A stretch of DNA of 64,000 nucleotides. Origin: CAIYTF01 sp963664845 (GTDB lineage Bacteria; Bacteroidota; Ignavibacteria; Ignavibacteriales; Ignavibacteriaceae). Numbering within the stretch: the first letter of the stretch is position 1; every line of letters begins with the position of its first letter. The notes under the pieces were generated by a model. The model saw only the letters and a list, made by a program, of their open reading frames with translations, was not told the DNA's origin and made no database searches. A program made the translations under genes and the position numbers. Where the stretch lies: NCBI GenBank assembly GCA_963664845.1, contig OY761615.1:3472001-3536000 (forward strand), written 5' to 3'. This document shows, in pieces, positions 1 through 7,293 of this stretch.

Positions 1-1488
1 GATATAATATAACGCAACCAGATCGGCCCGTGCTTCTTCGATGGTTGAAGCATAGTTCTTCAACGATTCACGCGGGGAGCCAACACCTGCGTTGATCTGC
101 CCGGATGCGTGTCCAATAACCTCATGCATATCCGTGTGCAGATCATCGGAGAGGCTGCCGAATTTTTTTGTCAAAGCCACCTCTTCGGGTGTATAACAAA
201 ATTCCTGCAAAGCAGCATCGGAAGATGCCAGGTTATATGCATGGACGATGTTTCCCAAATTCACCGATTTTGAACCATGTTCTTTCCGGATCCAGTTTGC
301 ATTTGGCAGATTGATACCAATTGGGGTTGATGGAGAGGTTGCACCGGATTCCACGACAACAGTAATAACTTTGGCGGAAATTCCTTTGACATTCTTTTTC
401 TTGTGCTCAGATCTGATAGGGGAGTTGTCCTCAAACCATTGCGCGTTATTGCTTATTGCTTCAATTCGTTTTGTCGCTTCGAAATCTTTGAACGAAACCG
501 TAGATTCATAGCCTGCTTTATAGCTGAGCGGATCTTCATAGGTCTCGATAAAACCGTTCACCGCATCCACGGAGGCCTGGGTATCTTTCACCCATTCGAT
601 GCAATACTCATCAAAAGTCCTGAGGTTGCCGCTCTTATAGAAATCAATCAGTTTCTGAAATGCTTTACGCTGCTGCTCGGTTTCGCAAACGGCTACAGCC
701 TTTTCCAGCCAGAATAGCACTTTCTCAATTGCGGCTGAATACATGCCGCCAAGTTTCCACACCTGCTCTTCAATTTTCCCGTTCTTTTTTATCAGCTTCG
801 AGTTGAGCCCGATTGATACTGGGCGCGGATCATTTTTATCCAGCTTACTGGCATAATACTCTTCTGCTTCTTTCTGCGTAAGGCCTTCGTAAAAATTATT
901 GGCGGAGGTGGTTACCACATCAACACCGTCAGCCTGGTTTGTCTTCATCTTTGCAATGGTCGGATCAAACAGGAGGGGAGTGAGAAATGCCGTGAATTGT
1001 GCTACGTTTTGTCCTTTTTCAATTGGCAGGCTTGCCGCAGGCACTGAATTTATCAATTCCGCAAAGAATGCCTGTGAAAATTCCGGGAGGAATTTTAGCG
1101 ATGAATAATGATGGTGGATGCCATTTGAGAACCACACCCGTTTTGTGTATTCGGTAAATTTTATGAAATCGTTCCCGGTTCTGTCACCCTTGTACTCTTT
1201 CATGATCGCTTCAAGCGTGCGGCGTATGGTAAGGTTGTATTTATAGTTCTGATCCCAGACCATATCGCGGCCGGACAGGGCTGCCTGATATAAATAATAG
1301 AGGAGCTCTTTTTGTTTGAGGCTGAGTTTGTCAAATCCTTCAATGCGATAGCGCAATATGGCCACATCGGCAAATTGTTCGGTTTGTACTTTAAAATTGT
1401 CAGTTTGCTGCATTGGCTGTGCTGATCCTTCGTTAAACATAATGGCAAATAAACAAATAATGAGTGAAAACAGCTTCATAAGCTTCAT
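1..1488 (-). CDS. Dipeptidyl peptidase III (peptidase M49), exported, C-terminus cut by window edge
   Basis: Zinc dipeptidyl aminopeptidase of family M49, which removes dipeptides from peptide N-termini. The coding frame is open to base 1, so the C-terminal part lies outside the window. The zinc motif HEVIGH (HEXXGH type) is encoded at 109-126, about residue 452, and the second motif EEARAD at 22-39, about residue 481. Their order, spacing and position match the family. Two in-frame ATGs exist, at 1488 and 1479. GAGAG just upstream lies about 9 nt before the second, which is probably used. The N-terminus has a basic, hydrophobic signal-like stretch (MKLFSLIICLFAIMF, then GSAQ), so the enzyme is probably exported, whereas many M49 enzymes are cytosolic. 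It probably degrades oligopeptides in the periplasm. The gene lies alone, with a 520-base gap upstream. Confidence 0.9.
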   Translation of the reverse strand, partial: MKLMKLFSLIICLFAIMFNEGSAQPMQQTDNFKVQTEQFADVAILRYRIEGFDKLSLKQKELLYYLYQAALSGRDMVWDQNYKYNLTIRRTLEAIMKEYKGDRTGNDFIKFTEYTKRVWFSNGIHHHYSSLKFLPEFSQAFFAELINSVPAASLPIEKGQNVAQFTAFLTPLLFDPTIAKMKTNQADGVDVVTTSANNFYEGLTQKEAEEYYASKLDKNDPRPVSIGLNSKLIKKNGKIEEQVWKLGGMYSAAIEKVLFWLEKAVAVCETEQQRKAFQKLIDFYKSGNLRTFDEYCIEWVKDTQASVDAVNGFIETYEDPLSYKAGYESTVSFKDFEATKRIEAISNNAQWFEDNSPIRSEHKKKNVKGISAKVITVVVESGATSPSTPIGINLPNANWIRKEHGSKSVNLGNIVHAYNLASSDAALQEFCYTPEEVALTKKFGSLSDDLHTDMHEVIGHASGQINAGVGSPRESLKNYASTIEEARADLVALYYI

Positions 1489-2008
1489 CTCTCTGTTTTG
1501 ATATAATGGGTGAAAGAACGTAAAGAAAAATAAGGAATTTTTTGCTAAGAGTTCGAGGCGAATAATTGGGAAAAATCCTGTTTCACTGCTTTCCAATATA
1601 ATCGCTTTTTACTCCAAATTACTCAATAGGGTGTATTCAAATCCGTAGTTTAGGTTTGCTTATTAATTTATAAAACTGACTGAATGGTGCGTTTTTATCT
1701 CATCCTGTGAATCAACCCTTTCACTGTCATACCCGCGAAGGCGGGTATCTATTCCCCTCCGATTTTGGTACAAATGTTTGCTTTGGCTGGATAACTATAA
1801 TAATTTCAATTTCAGCGACTGGCCACGTTCAATAGTGAACACCTAATCAATATATTTTGGTCGGATGTATCTTGTTCTCAAGACAGGTAGTTTAGTTGCC
1901 AATACCACATCAATGCTCCACATGCGTCGCTCTGTATATTGAAAGCAACGCAGGATGTTCCTGTGCTGCTTTGTCGTCAAGGTTCAGTGGGGAAAAGGAT
2001 ATGCAAGC
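1489..2008. other. Intergenic region with one REP-like hairpin
   Basis: No convincing coding sequence is seen between the end of the transporter gene and the start of the M49 peptidase. The one distinct structure is a perfect short palindrome at 1729-1748, listed separately. The promoter of the peptidase gene should lie at the left end, but I could not identify it. Confidence 0.6.
1729..1748. repeat. REP-like palindrome
   Basis: ATACCCGC, then loop GAAG, then GCGGGTAT form a perfect 8-bp stem with a 4-nt loop. It has no U-tract, so it is unlikely to be a terminator. Short GC-rich hairpins of this type are commonly dispersed in intergenic DNA. No second exact copy was noticed in this window. 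Confidence 0.55.
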
Positions 2009-3832
2009 CTAGTACTCAATATGGAACTTAAAACCCGGGTAGAGCTTGGGAAGCCGTAAGATATTAAATATCATCGTTCCTGCCGATAATCGGTCAAACC
2101 AGGATGAGAGCGGCCAGCCAAAATGAACGTGGATCAGCTTTTCATTTCCCAGTTCATATTGTATTATCTGCAGGGTTCCCCTGATCATATCAAACAAGCT
2201 GACTCGGTTGGGTATGGCTATCCAATAGTAGTTTCCAATTTTTTGCTCGGGCTCTTCCAGGCGAGGCTTATAATACGTTATATACAATACGCCGTCCTTT
2301 TCGGCATCGCTTGAATCCTCCCGCATCCGTTTAAAATGAAGATGTACCTCATGGGCTTCACTCTCCGCAATGCCAAATACAATGTCGAGCGGCGTGCGGG
2401 TAACGCGCTGGCGGACTATCTGCGGTGAACGGGTTTTTGCAATACGTATTCCGGCGAAAAGGAAGAAACCGGTTATCGTTGCCCACATTACGGTTCCATA
2501 GGGGCGATGGATCATGATATAACCCAGCGCACTCACAAGAACAATGAACAAAACTATTGTGCCAATGCGCGATGTTTTGTAGGTGATCTTTTTTGATCCT
2601 TCACTATAACGATATTTAATTAATGATGCAGTGTTAATGGCGAAACTTGCTACTAATCCAACGGCATACATCTCAGCCAACTGTGCCTGGTTTCCGCTCG
2701 TAATCACCAATATTACCGTGTAGAACAATCCATTCAATACATGTATGCGGTATAAGGAATGCCGGCTGTTTAGCTTCATTAAAGGAAGGTAATTATAGCG
2801 TTCACATACTTTCTCCATCAGTTCCGCAGAGGCCACCATCGCAGTGTTTACAGCCATGATAAGCGTTACACTGGCGAGGATGCTGACCATAACCGCGAAC
2901 GTTTTCCCGTTAATGGATTCGGCGATTGCGGGGATCAGGTCCGTTTCATGCTTGGAAATATCGATACGTGAGGAAAGAGCAATCATCGCAATTAACGGTG
3001 TTACAATGCCAACAGTAAGAGCAAGGAAAAGATATCCTCTTTTTATAACCTTCCAGTCTTTCACCAGGGATGCGGTTTGCAGCACCGATTCTATTCCGGA
3101 ATAGGCAAGAATACAGCTTCCGATTCCGATGATAAGTCCGGAATACATGTGTGTGAACGAACCATCGGTAAAATCCCCTTTGAACTCTGTAAAACTCTGG
3201 CTGAGTTTATGTGTGAAATCAGAGTCAATATGAAATGCAGCACCTGCAAGGAGGTTCATCAGCACAAACGCGGCAAATATGAAAATGTAGAAGGTAAATT
3301 TTGCGTTCTCGCGAATTCCGGAAATATTAAGAAGAGCAATTATCCAGATAACCACAATCATCATTCCCAATTTAACCGGAATACCCATGGGTAAAAACGA
3401 TGTTCCGTTTTCTACGGCACTTACAGTAGAGAGCGTAGCTGTCAGCACATAGTCCACCATAATTGACGAAACAGCAATAAACGACAGTTTCTCTCCGAAA
3501 ACAAGATAGGAGAATGAATAAACCCCGCCGCCTTTTATGCCATTCACCTCCAGAATATCGGCAATCTCCACCATCCTGTTGGAGAGGTATCGTATTACAA
3601 TTGAGGTAAGGGCAATATAGAAAATGGCCTTCATGCCTATGAAACGATATGCTTCAAAGGGTGCATAATAAATTGAAGTCAATTCGTCCATCAGGGTGAT
3701 GATGCCAACTGCCAGCCAGGTTAACCACCATTTCCCACCCTCAAAAAAGCTTAAGGAATGCTTGGAGCGTAGAATTTTATAGAAAATAACGACCAACACT
3801 AGGTTGATCAGAGTCATGGTCAGAACTTGCAT
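2009..3832 (-). CDS. APC-superfamily amino acid/cation permease with C-terminal soluble domain
   Basis: A 607-residue inner-membrane transporter. Roughly the first 450 residues contain about twelve hydrophobic helices. The early segment NGIKGGGVYSFS, followed by a long amphipathic loop and a TM beginning SFIAVSSIMVDYVL, resembles the unwound helix 1 and following regions of APC-family permeases. The last 150 residues are hydrophilic and probably cytosolic (after ...ITGFFLFAGIRIAKTRS). They include basic and acidic stretches such as HLHFKRMREDSSDAEKDG and may be regulatory. The substrate cannot be told from sequence; amino acids, polyamines or potassium are all seen in the superfamily. The start at 3832 is the first Met; an alternative ATG lies five codons downstream. 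The ribosome binding site is weak. Confidence 0.75.
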   Translation of the reverse strand: MQVLTMTLINLVLVVIFYKILRSKHSLSFFEGGKWWLTWLAVGIITLMDELTSIYYAPFEAYRFIGMKAIFYIALTSIVIRYLSNRMVEIADILEVNGIKGGGVYSFSYLVFGEKLSFIAVSSIMVDYVLTATLSTVSAVENGTSFLPMGIPVKLGMMIVVIWIIALLNISGIRENAKFTFYIFIFAAFVLMNLLAGAAFHIDSDFTHKLSQSFTEFKGDFTDGSFTHMYSGLIIGIGSCILAYSGIESVLQTASLVKDWKVIKRGYLFLALTVGIVTPLIAMIALSSRIDISKHETDLIPAIAESINGKTFAVMVSILASVTLIMAVNTAMVASAELMEKVCERYNYLPLMKLNSRHSLYRIHVLNGLFYTVILVITSGNQAQLAEMYAVGLVASFAINTASLIKYRYSEGSKKITYKTSRIGTIVLFIVLVSALGYIMIHRPYGTVMWATITGFFLFAGIRIAKTRSPQIVRQRVTRTPLDIVFGIAESEAHEVHLHFKRMREDSSDAEKDGVLYITYYKPRLEEPEQKIGNYYWIAIPNRVSLFDMIRGTLQIIQYELGNEKLIHVHFGWPLSSWFDRLSAGTMIFNILRLPKLYPGFKFHIEY

Positions 3833-4108
3833 AGATCAGCTTACATTATTCCGGTTTTTATGAGTCTATCTGAATAAAAATTACGCCGGATACCATTCAG
3901 ACATAACCAATTATATGACTTGTTCCTGCTGCACAAGAAGCATTTCCAAGGGAGTGAAAACTAAGAAGATTTGGGGGTAATTACAAAAGAATTGTGGTAA
4001 TGGTGGAGGAATGAAGTTGCTGCGAATTGAGGGGCTGTTCTGTCGTGGCGTTTTCAGGGTTTTTCGGCATTTCCCAATAGAGTCCGCGTATTCTTGAATA
4101 TTGTGATC

Positions 4109-5167
4109 CTAATTAAACAACCAATCCCAGAACCCGGAATTTTGGTTTTGTTGTGCCGGTTTGGGTTGAGATTTCCAGAATTCAACATATCTGGCGCTGG
4201 TGATTATTCCAACGGGGCCTTCATAGATGCCGCCATCGACAAAGCCGTCATATACCCGTACAACCAGAGTGTTTTCACCCTTTGTCTTTAGCAGGCCTTT
4301 GGGAATGTAGTATCCGCGGAATTTCTGATAATATTCACCTAATTCACTTTCTTTCGGGTTCTGCTTTATGTGTCCCGTCGACCCAATGAGTTGTCCGTTA
4401 AGATAAACTTCATCGATATCATCAATTTTTCCCAGCATTAGCACCAACGTTTTATTGGCCAGATTTTCCGGAAGTTTAAATTTTTTCCGGTACCATGCAA
4501 CTCCATCATAACCGTCATATCCCTGCTTTTCCCAGAAAGAGGGGACACTGATGAAAGCCCACCTTTTGTCATCCCAGGACGGCTCCTTCCATTCAGGGTT
4601 ATCGCCAAGAAAAAAACGCCATTGGCCCGATAAATCAAGATCCGGAATAGCCTGATAACCGGCAAGATATATACCCAGGTCGCCCCGCAAAATTCCTCCA
4701 GAAAGTTCTGCGTCAAAAACTCTTACCGCAATTACATTATTGCCGCCATAAACTATATAATTAGAAGGTATGGTGTAAGTGCGATACACAGTATACGCTG
4801 TTTTATATTTTGGGGGGAACGAGCCGCTTTTCCCGATCAGATGCCCATTAAAATAGACTTCGTCCACATCATCAATAAAACCCATGTGCAGTTGCAGCTT
4901 TACTGACCGCCATGCTTTTTGAAAATAAACTTCTTTCCTGTACCATGCATAACCGTCATAGCCATAGTATCCTTGCTCTTCCCAGGCGGAAGGGGCATTG
5001 ATAAAATCCCACTGGCTGTCATCGAATTTGGGTGCTGCCCTTTCCATGTCGTCCCCGATGGAAAATCTCCAGGTACCATTTAACCCGAGGAGTTGTGGGT
5101 TTTGCTGACAAACCGACTCAAACTGCATTGTGCCTAAAAAAACGAGAATCAAAAATAATTTTTGCAT
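4109..5167 (-). CDS. Exported protein with two tandem GH2-type jelly-roll (sugar-binding-like) domains
   Basis: A 352-residue protein with signal peptide MQKLFLILVFLGTMQFES. It consists of two clear internal repeats, about residues 28-170 and 178-325. Each begins with LxGxWRFxxGD and continues with WDxxxxPSxWExQGYxGYDGxAWYRK, then IDDxDEVYxNGxLIG and ending in VRVxDxxxxGGIxxGxxGI. This is the pattern of the N-terminal jelly-roll domain of glycoside hydrolase family 2 and related galactose-binding-like folds. No GH2 catalytic barrel or acid/base residues follow, so this is probably a carbohydrate-binding or structural surface protein, not an enzyme. It lies 50 bases downstream of the HEAT-like gene on the same strand and is probably co-transcribed. 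Confidence 0.7.
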   Translation of the reverse strand: MQKLFLILVFLGTMQFESVCQQNPQLLGLNGTWRFSIGDDMERAAPKFDDSQWDFINAPSAWEEQGYYGYDGYAWYRKEVYFQKAWRSVKLQLHMGFIDDVDEVYFNGHLIGKSGSFPPKYKTAYTVYRTYTIPSNYIVYGGNNVIAVRVFDAELSGGILRGDLGIYLAGYQAIPDLDLSGQWRFFLGDNPEWKEPSWDDKRWAFISVPSFWEKQGYDGYDGVAWYRKKFKLPENLANKTLVLMLGKIDDIDEVYLNGQLIGSTGHIKQNPKESELGEYYQKFRGYYIPKGLLKTKGENTLVVRVYDGFVDGGIYEGPVGIITSARYVEFWKSQPKPAQQNQNSGFWDWLFN

Positions 5168-5217
5168 GTCAGTTAAATTAAAACTAATTCTAATCTGTTA
5201 AAAGTGTTAAAGCGACA

Positions 5218-5661
5218 TTATTCAACTACAGAAACAATATTGCTGCTGGTGTTAAAGTTAAATTGGTTGCATATCTCTTCCAGCATTCTTTTAACTCTGG
5301 GATTCTTTTCGGTGGTTGCATAAGTCTGCAAATCCTCAATCCCTTTTTTCTCACCCAGGGTGTAGATACTCATTCCTATCAATATTCTGGAATTGGCGTC
5401 ACTCTCGCGCTGCAATTGAGCGAGCAGATCGTTGGTCAATTCGGAAACGTGGTATTTCCCGGCAAAATAGATCGCACTTTTTCTTACTCCCAAATTGTCC
5501 GAAACAATACCGGCGCGGAGATTCTGCAATCCTGTTGTATATGATTTTGAGTTGACCATCTGTTTGAATGATTGCGCCTGGGTTCCTGCTGCTGCTGCGA
5601 AGAGAACAAATACAAAAAGCGCTGTGGCTTTTATCGCGGTTTGAACTTTGCCTGTTAACAT
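5218..5661 (-). CDS. Small exported HEAT-repeat-like protein
   Basis: A protein of about 147 residues with signal peptide (MLTGKVQTAIKATALFVFVL, then FAAAAGTQAQ). The mature part has helical pairs resembling HEAT/armadillo repeats: SDNLGVRKSAIYFAGKY, then SDANSRILIGMSIYTLGEK, then EKNPRVKRMLEEI. Two ATGs are available. The start at 5661 is preferred over the in-frame ATG at 5673 because GGAG lies six bases before it. HEAT repeats usually act as protein-binding scaffolds; no enzymatic residues are visible. It is the first gene of a probable two-gene operon with the double jelly-roll protein. Function unknown. Confidence 0.6.
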   Translation of the reverse strand: MLTGKVQTAIKATALFVFVLFAAAAGTQAQSFKQMVNSKSYTTGLQNLRAGIVSDNLGVRKSAIYFAGKYHVSELTNDLLAQLQRESDANSRILIGMSIYTLGEKKGIEDLQTYATTEKNPRVKRMLEEICNQFNFNTSSNIVSVVE

Positions 5662-5828
5662 GACTGACTCCATTTTGTGTTGTGTTTGAAATTGTTGTTC
5701 GTTACGATGTAAAATTACAGCAGTGAATTGTCAGAGGTGTCACGAGGGGGTAAAGAGATGTAAAAAGTTGTCACAGAGGCACAGAATGTCTGTTGCACTT
5801 TCAAAAACTAATTGTTAAATTTTATCGG

Positions 5829-5849
5829 AACCATTTTGAAACCATTTTG
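5829..5849 (+). promoter_or_regulatory. Possible operator: 11-bp-spaced direct repeat upstream of toxin-antitoxin genes
   Basis: AACCATTTTG occurs twice in direct repetition, starting at 5829 and 5840. It lies just before the antitoxin ATG at 5859. An 11-bp period puts both copies on about the same DNA face. Ribbon-helix-helix antitoxins often bind tandem operator sites here for autoregulation. That role is inferred. Confidence 0.35.
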
Positions 5850-5858
5850 GATGCTTTT

Positions 5859-6098
5859 ATGGCAACTGTGACAATAAAAAACATACCTGATGATATCTGT
5901 AAACTATTGAAAATCCGCGCAAAAGCACACAAAAGAAGTGTGAACAGTGAGATCATTCTCTGCCTGGAGCAAATTGTCAGAAGCCGGAAAATTGATCCTC
6001 ATGAGTATATTGAGCAGGTCCGGCAACTACGCAATTCGCTCCGTTTTATTGCGGACGCGGAAACAATTGACGAAGTAAAGCGCGCAGGAAGGGCATGA
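5859..6098 (+). CDS. FitA/VapB-like ribbon-helix-helix antitoxin
   Basis: A 79-residue antitoxin for the PIN toxin encoded next to it. The N-terminal MATVTIKNIPDDICKLLKIR and the following helix (SVNSEIILCLEQIV) fit the Arc/MetJ ribbon-helix-helix fold typical of FitA-like antitoxins. The C-terminal part is charged and would wrap the toxin active site. I chose the ATG at 5859 because the fold begins there; the frame is open upstream to 5793, but that extension (MHFQKLIVKFYRNHF) does not match the family. The stop overlaps the toxin start by four bases (ATGA), indicating translational coupling. A direct repeat immediately upstream may be its operator. Confidence 0.85.
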   Translation: MATVTIKNIPDDICKLLKIRAKAHKRSVNSEIILCLEQIVRSRKIDPHEYIEQVRQLRNSLRFIADAETIDEVKRAGRA

Positions 6099-6490
6099 TT
6101 GTAGTTGATTCAAACGTTTTGGCATATTTTTTCCTCCCTACCCCGTATTCAGAACAGGCGGAGGCCTGTTTTACCAAGGATACTGACTGGATTGCACCAA
6201 CATTGTGGCGGTCGGAATTCCGGAATATTCTGGCCGGATATATGCGAAAAGCCTTGCTTTCAACAGATGAAGCAAAGAGCATTATGGGAATGGCCGAAGG
6301 ATTAATGAATGGTCATGAATTTCAGACACCATCAGATAAAGTGATTGACCTTGTATCTAAAAGCAAATGCTCTGCGTATGATTGCGAATTCGTGGCGTTG
6401 GCAAAGGATCTCGGCCTAAAACTTGTTACAGCCGACAAAGAAGTGTTGCGTGAATTCCCCGGAAATACAGTTGCACTTTCGCATTTTTAG
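6095..6490 (+). CDS. VapC-like PIN-domain ribonuclease toxin
   Basis: A 131-residue PIN-domain toxin, expected to be a magnesium-dependent endoribonuclease inhibited by the preceding antitoxin. The acidic active-site residues are in family order: D5 (IVVDSNVL), E41 (WRSEFRN), D96 (SAYDCEFVALA) and D114 (VTADKEVL). Length and start fit VapC. It overlaps the antitoxin gene by four bases. A hairpin followed by eight T residues ends the operon at 6576-6604. All four catalytic positions are present, so the toxin looks functional. The target RNA cannot be predicted. Confidence 0.88.
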   Translation: MIVVDSNVLAYFFLPTPYSEQAEACFTKDTDWIAPTLWRSEFRNILAGYMRKALLSTDEAKSIMGMAEGLMNGHEFQTPSDKVIDLVSKSKCSAYDCEFVALAKDLGLKLVTADKEVLREFPGNTVALSHF

Positions 6491-6575
6491 AGCTGAAAAT
6501 ATTCCCGAAGGGTAATTTTTGCCAAAGTTTGCAAATCGGAGCCCAATATTGAGCCTTTTTTAAAAAAGTACCAAT

Positions 6576-6604
6576 CCCGGATATTTGAATTCGGGGTTTT
6601 TTTT
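6576..6604 (+). terminator. Rho-independent terminator after toxin-antitoxin operon
   Basis: CCCGGAT (6576-6582) pairs with ATTCGGG (6589-6595) with one G-U pair, over a 6-nt loop, followed by eight T residues. Confidence 0.7.
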
Positions 6605-6639
6605 CGTATAATTGGGAATAACATTAGGAGATAGTTCAA

Positions 6640-6801
6640 ATGGCTAAACAACAAACCTTTGTTGACAAGTCGAAAAAGCAAAAACAAAGCGGCGTGAACG
6701 TGAAAGTTGTCCGGTCTGTAAAATCAGAAAAAGGCAATTATAAGTTTAATGTGCAGTTTGTTAAGCTCGACGATATCGCAAAAGTAACCGATATTAAGTA
6801 A
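6640..6801 (+). CDS. Small basic conserved-type protein (53 aa), possibly DUF4295/bL38-like
   Basis: A 53-residue protein beginning MAKQQTFVDKSKKQKQSG. AGGAG lies about 9 nt upstream and a strong terminator follows directly, so it is an independent gene. The N-terminal third is very basic (lysine/glutamine-rich). The rest, VKVVRSVKSEKGNYKFNVQF and then VKLDDIAKV, has a pattern of short beta strands. The lysine-rich start and the VKSxKxxxYxF stretch recall the small DUF4295 proteins of Bacteroidota, identified as ribosomal protein bL38 in Flavobacterium. The resemblance was judged by eye and may be coincidental. A role in RNA or ribosome binding is only an inference from charge. Confidence 0.7.
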   Translation: MAKQQTFVDKSKKQKQSGVNVKVVRSVKSEKGNYKFNVQFVKLDDIAKVTDIK

Positions 6802-6831
6802 AGAAAAGCGGCTTGAGCCGCTTTTCTTATT
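6802..6831. terminator. Bidirectional terminator between the small basic gene and rpiB
   Basis: AAGAAAAGCGGC, loop TTGA, GCCGCTTTTCTT form a perfect 12-bp stem with A-rich and T-rich sides. It can end the rightward small gene and the leftward rpiB transcript, whose stop codon lies within it. Confidence 0.8.
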
Positions 6832-7273
6832 TTTGCTCCAGCGCCAAAACTTTATTCAACCGCCGTTCATGACGTGCGTCGTGTGAAAACGAAGCGGGAA
6901 TAAATGCATCTACCAATGCCTGCGCCAGTGACCCACCAATAATTCTTCCGCCCAGACAGAGAATGTTCATATCATCGTGCTCAACACCTTGCTTTGCTGA
7001 ATAGGTGTCGTGACATAAACAGGCCCGTGCGCCGGCAACTTTGTTTGCCGCTATTGATGCACCCACACCACTGCCGCATATAATGATCCCTTTTTCGGTT
7101 TCACCCGCTGCAACTCTGCGTGCAACCGCAATAGCAAAATCCGGATAGTCATCCAGTCCGTCATACACGGTATTTCCCGCATCGATTACCTCTATGCCTT
7201 TTCCAGTAAGATATTGCTTAATTTCTTCCTTTAACGGAAAACCGGCGTGATCGCCGCCAATCAGTATTTTCAT
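6827..7273 (-). CDS. rpiB: Ribose-5-phosphate isomerase B
   Basis: Interconverts ribose 5-phosphate and ribulose 5-phosphate in the non-oxidative pentose phosphate pathway; cytosolic. The 148-residue length is typical of RpiB/LacAB. Family features seen: GGDHAGFPLK with D8/H9 at the phosphate site, ICGSGVG with the catalytic cysteine C66, and VEHDDMNILCLGGR with H99. The start follows a GGAT-containing leader. The glycosyltransferase gene lies 20 bases upstream on the same strand, so co-transcription is likely. Sugar specificity (ribose versus allose 6-phosphate) cannot be settled by eye. Confidence 0.93.
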   Translation of the reverse strand: MKILIGGDHAGFPLKEEIKQYLTGKGIEVIDAGNTVYDGLDDYPDFAIAVARRVAAGETEKGIIICGSGVGASIAANKVAGARACLCHDTYSAKQGVEHDDMNILCLGGRIIGGSLAQALVDAFIPASFSHDARHERRLNKVLALEQK

Positions 7274-7293
7274 TGTTCATCCAGTTTATTGTT

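Noticed and set aside
1729..1748. Terminator of the transporter gene (2009-3832)
   Set aside because: The hairpin is 260 bases beyond the stop and has no T-run on either strand.
4109..5167. Beta-galactosidase or other GH2 enzyme
   Set aside because: Only the N-terminal sugar-binding domain type is present, twice; the catalytic barrel and its acidic residues are absent.
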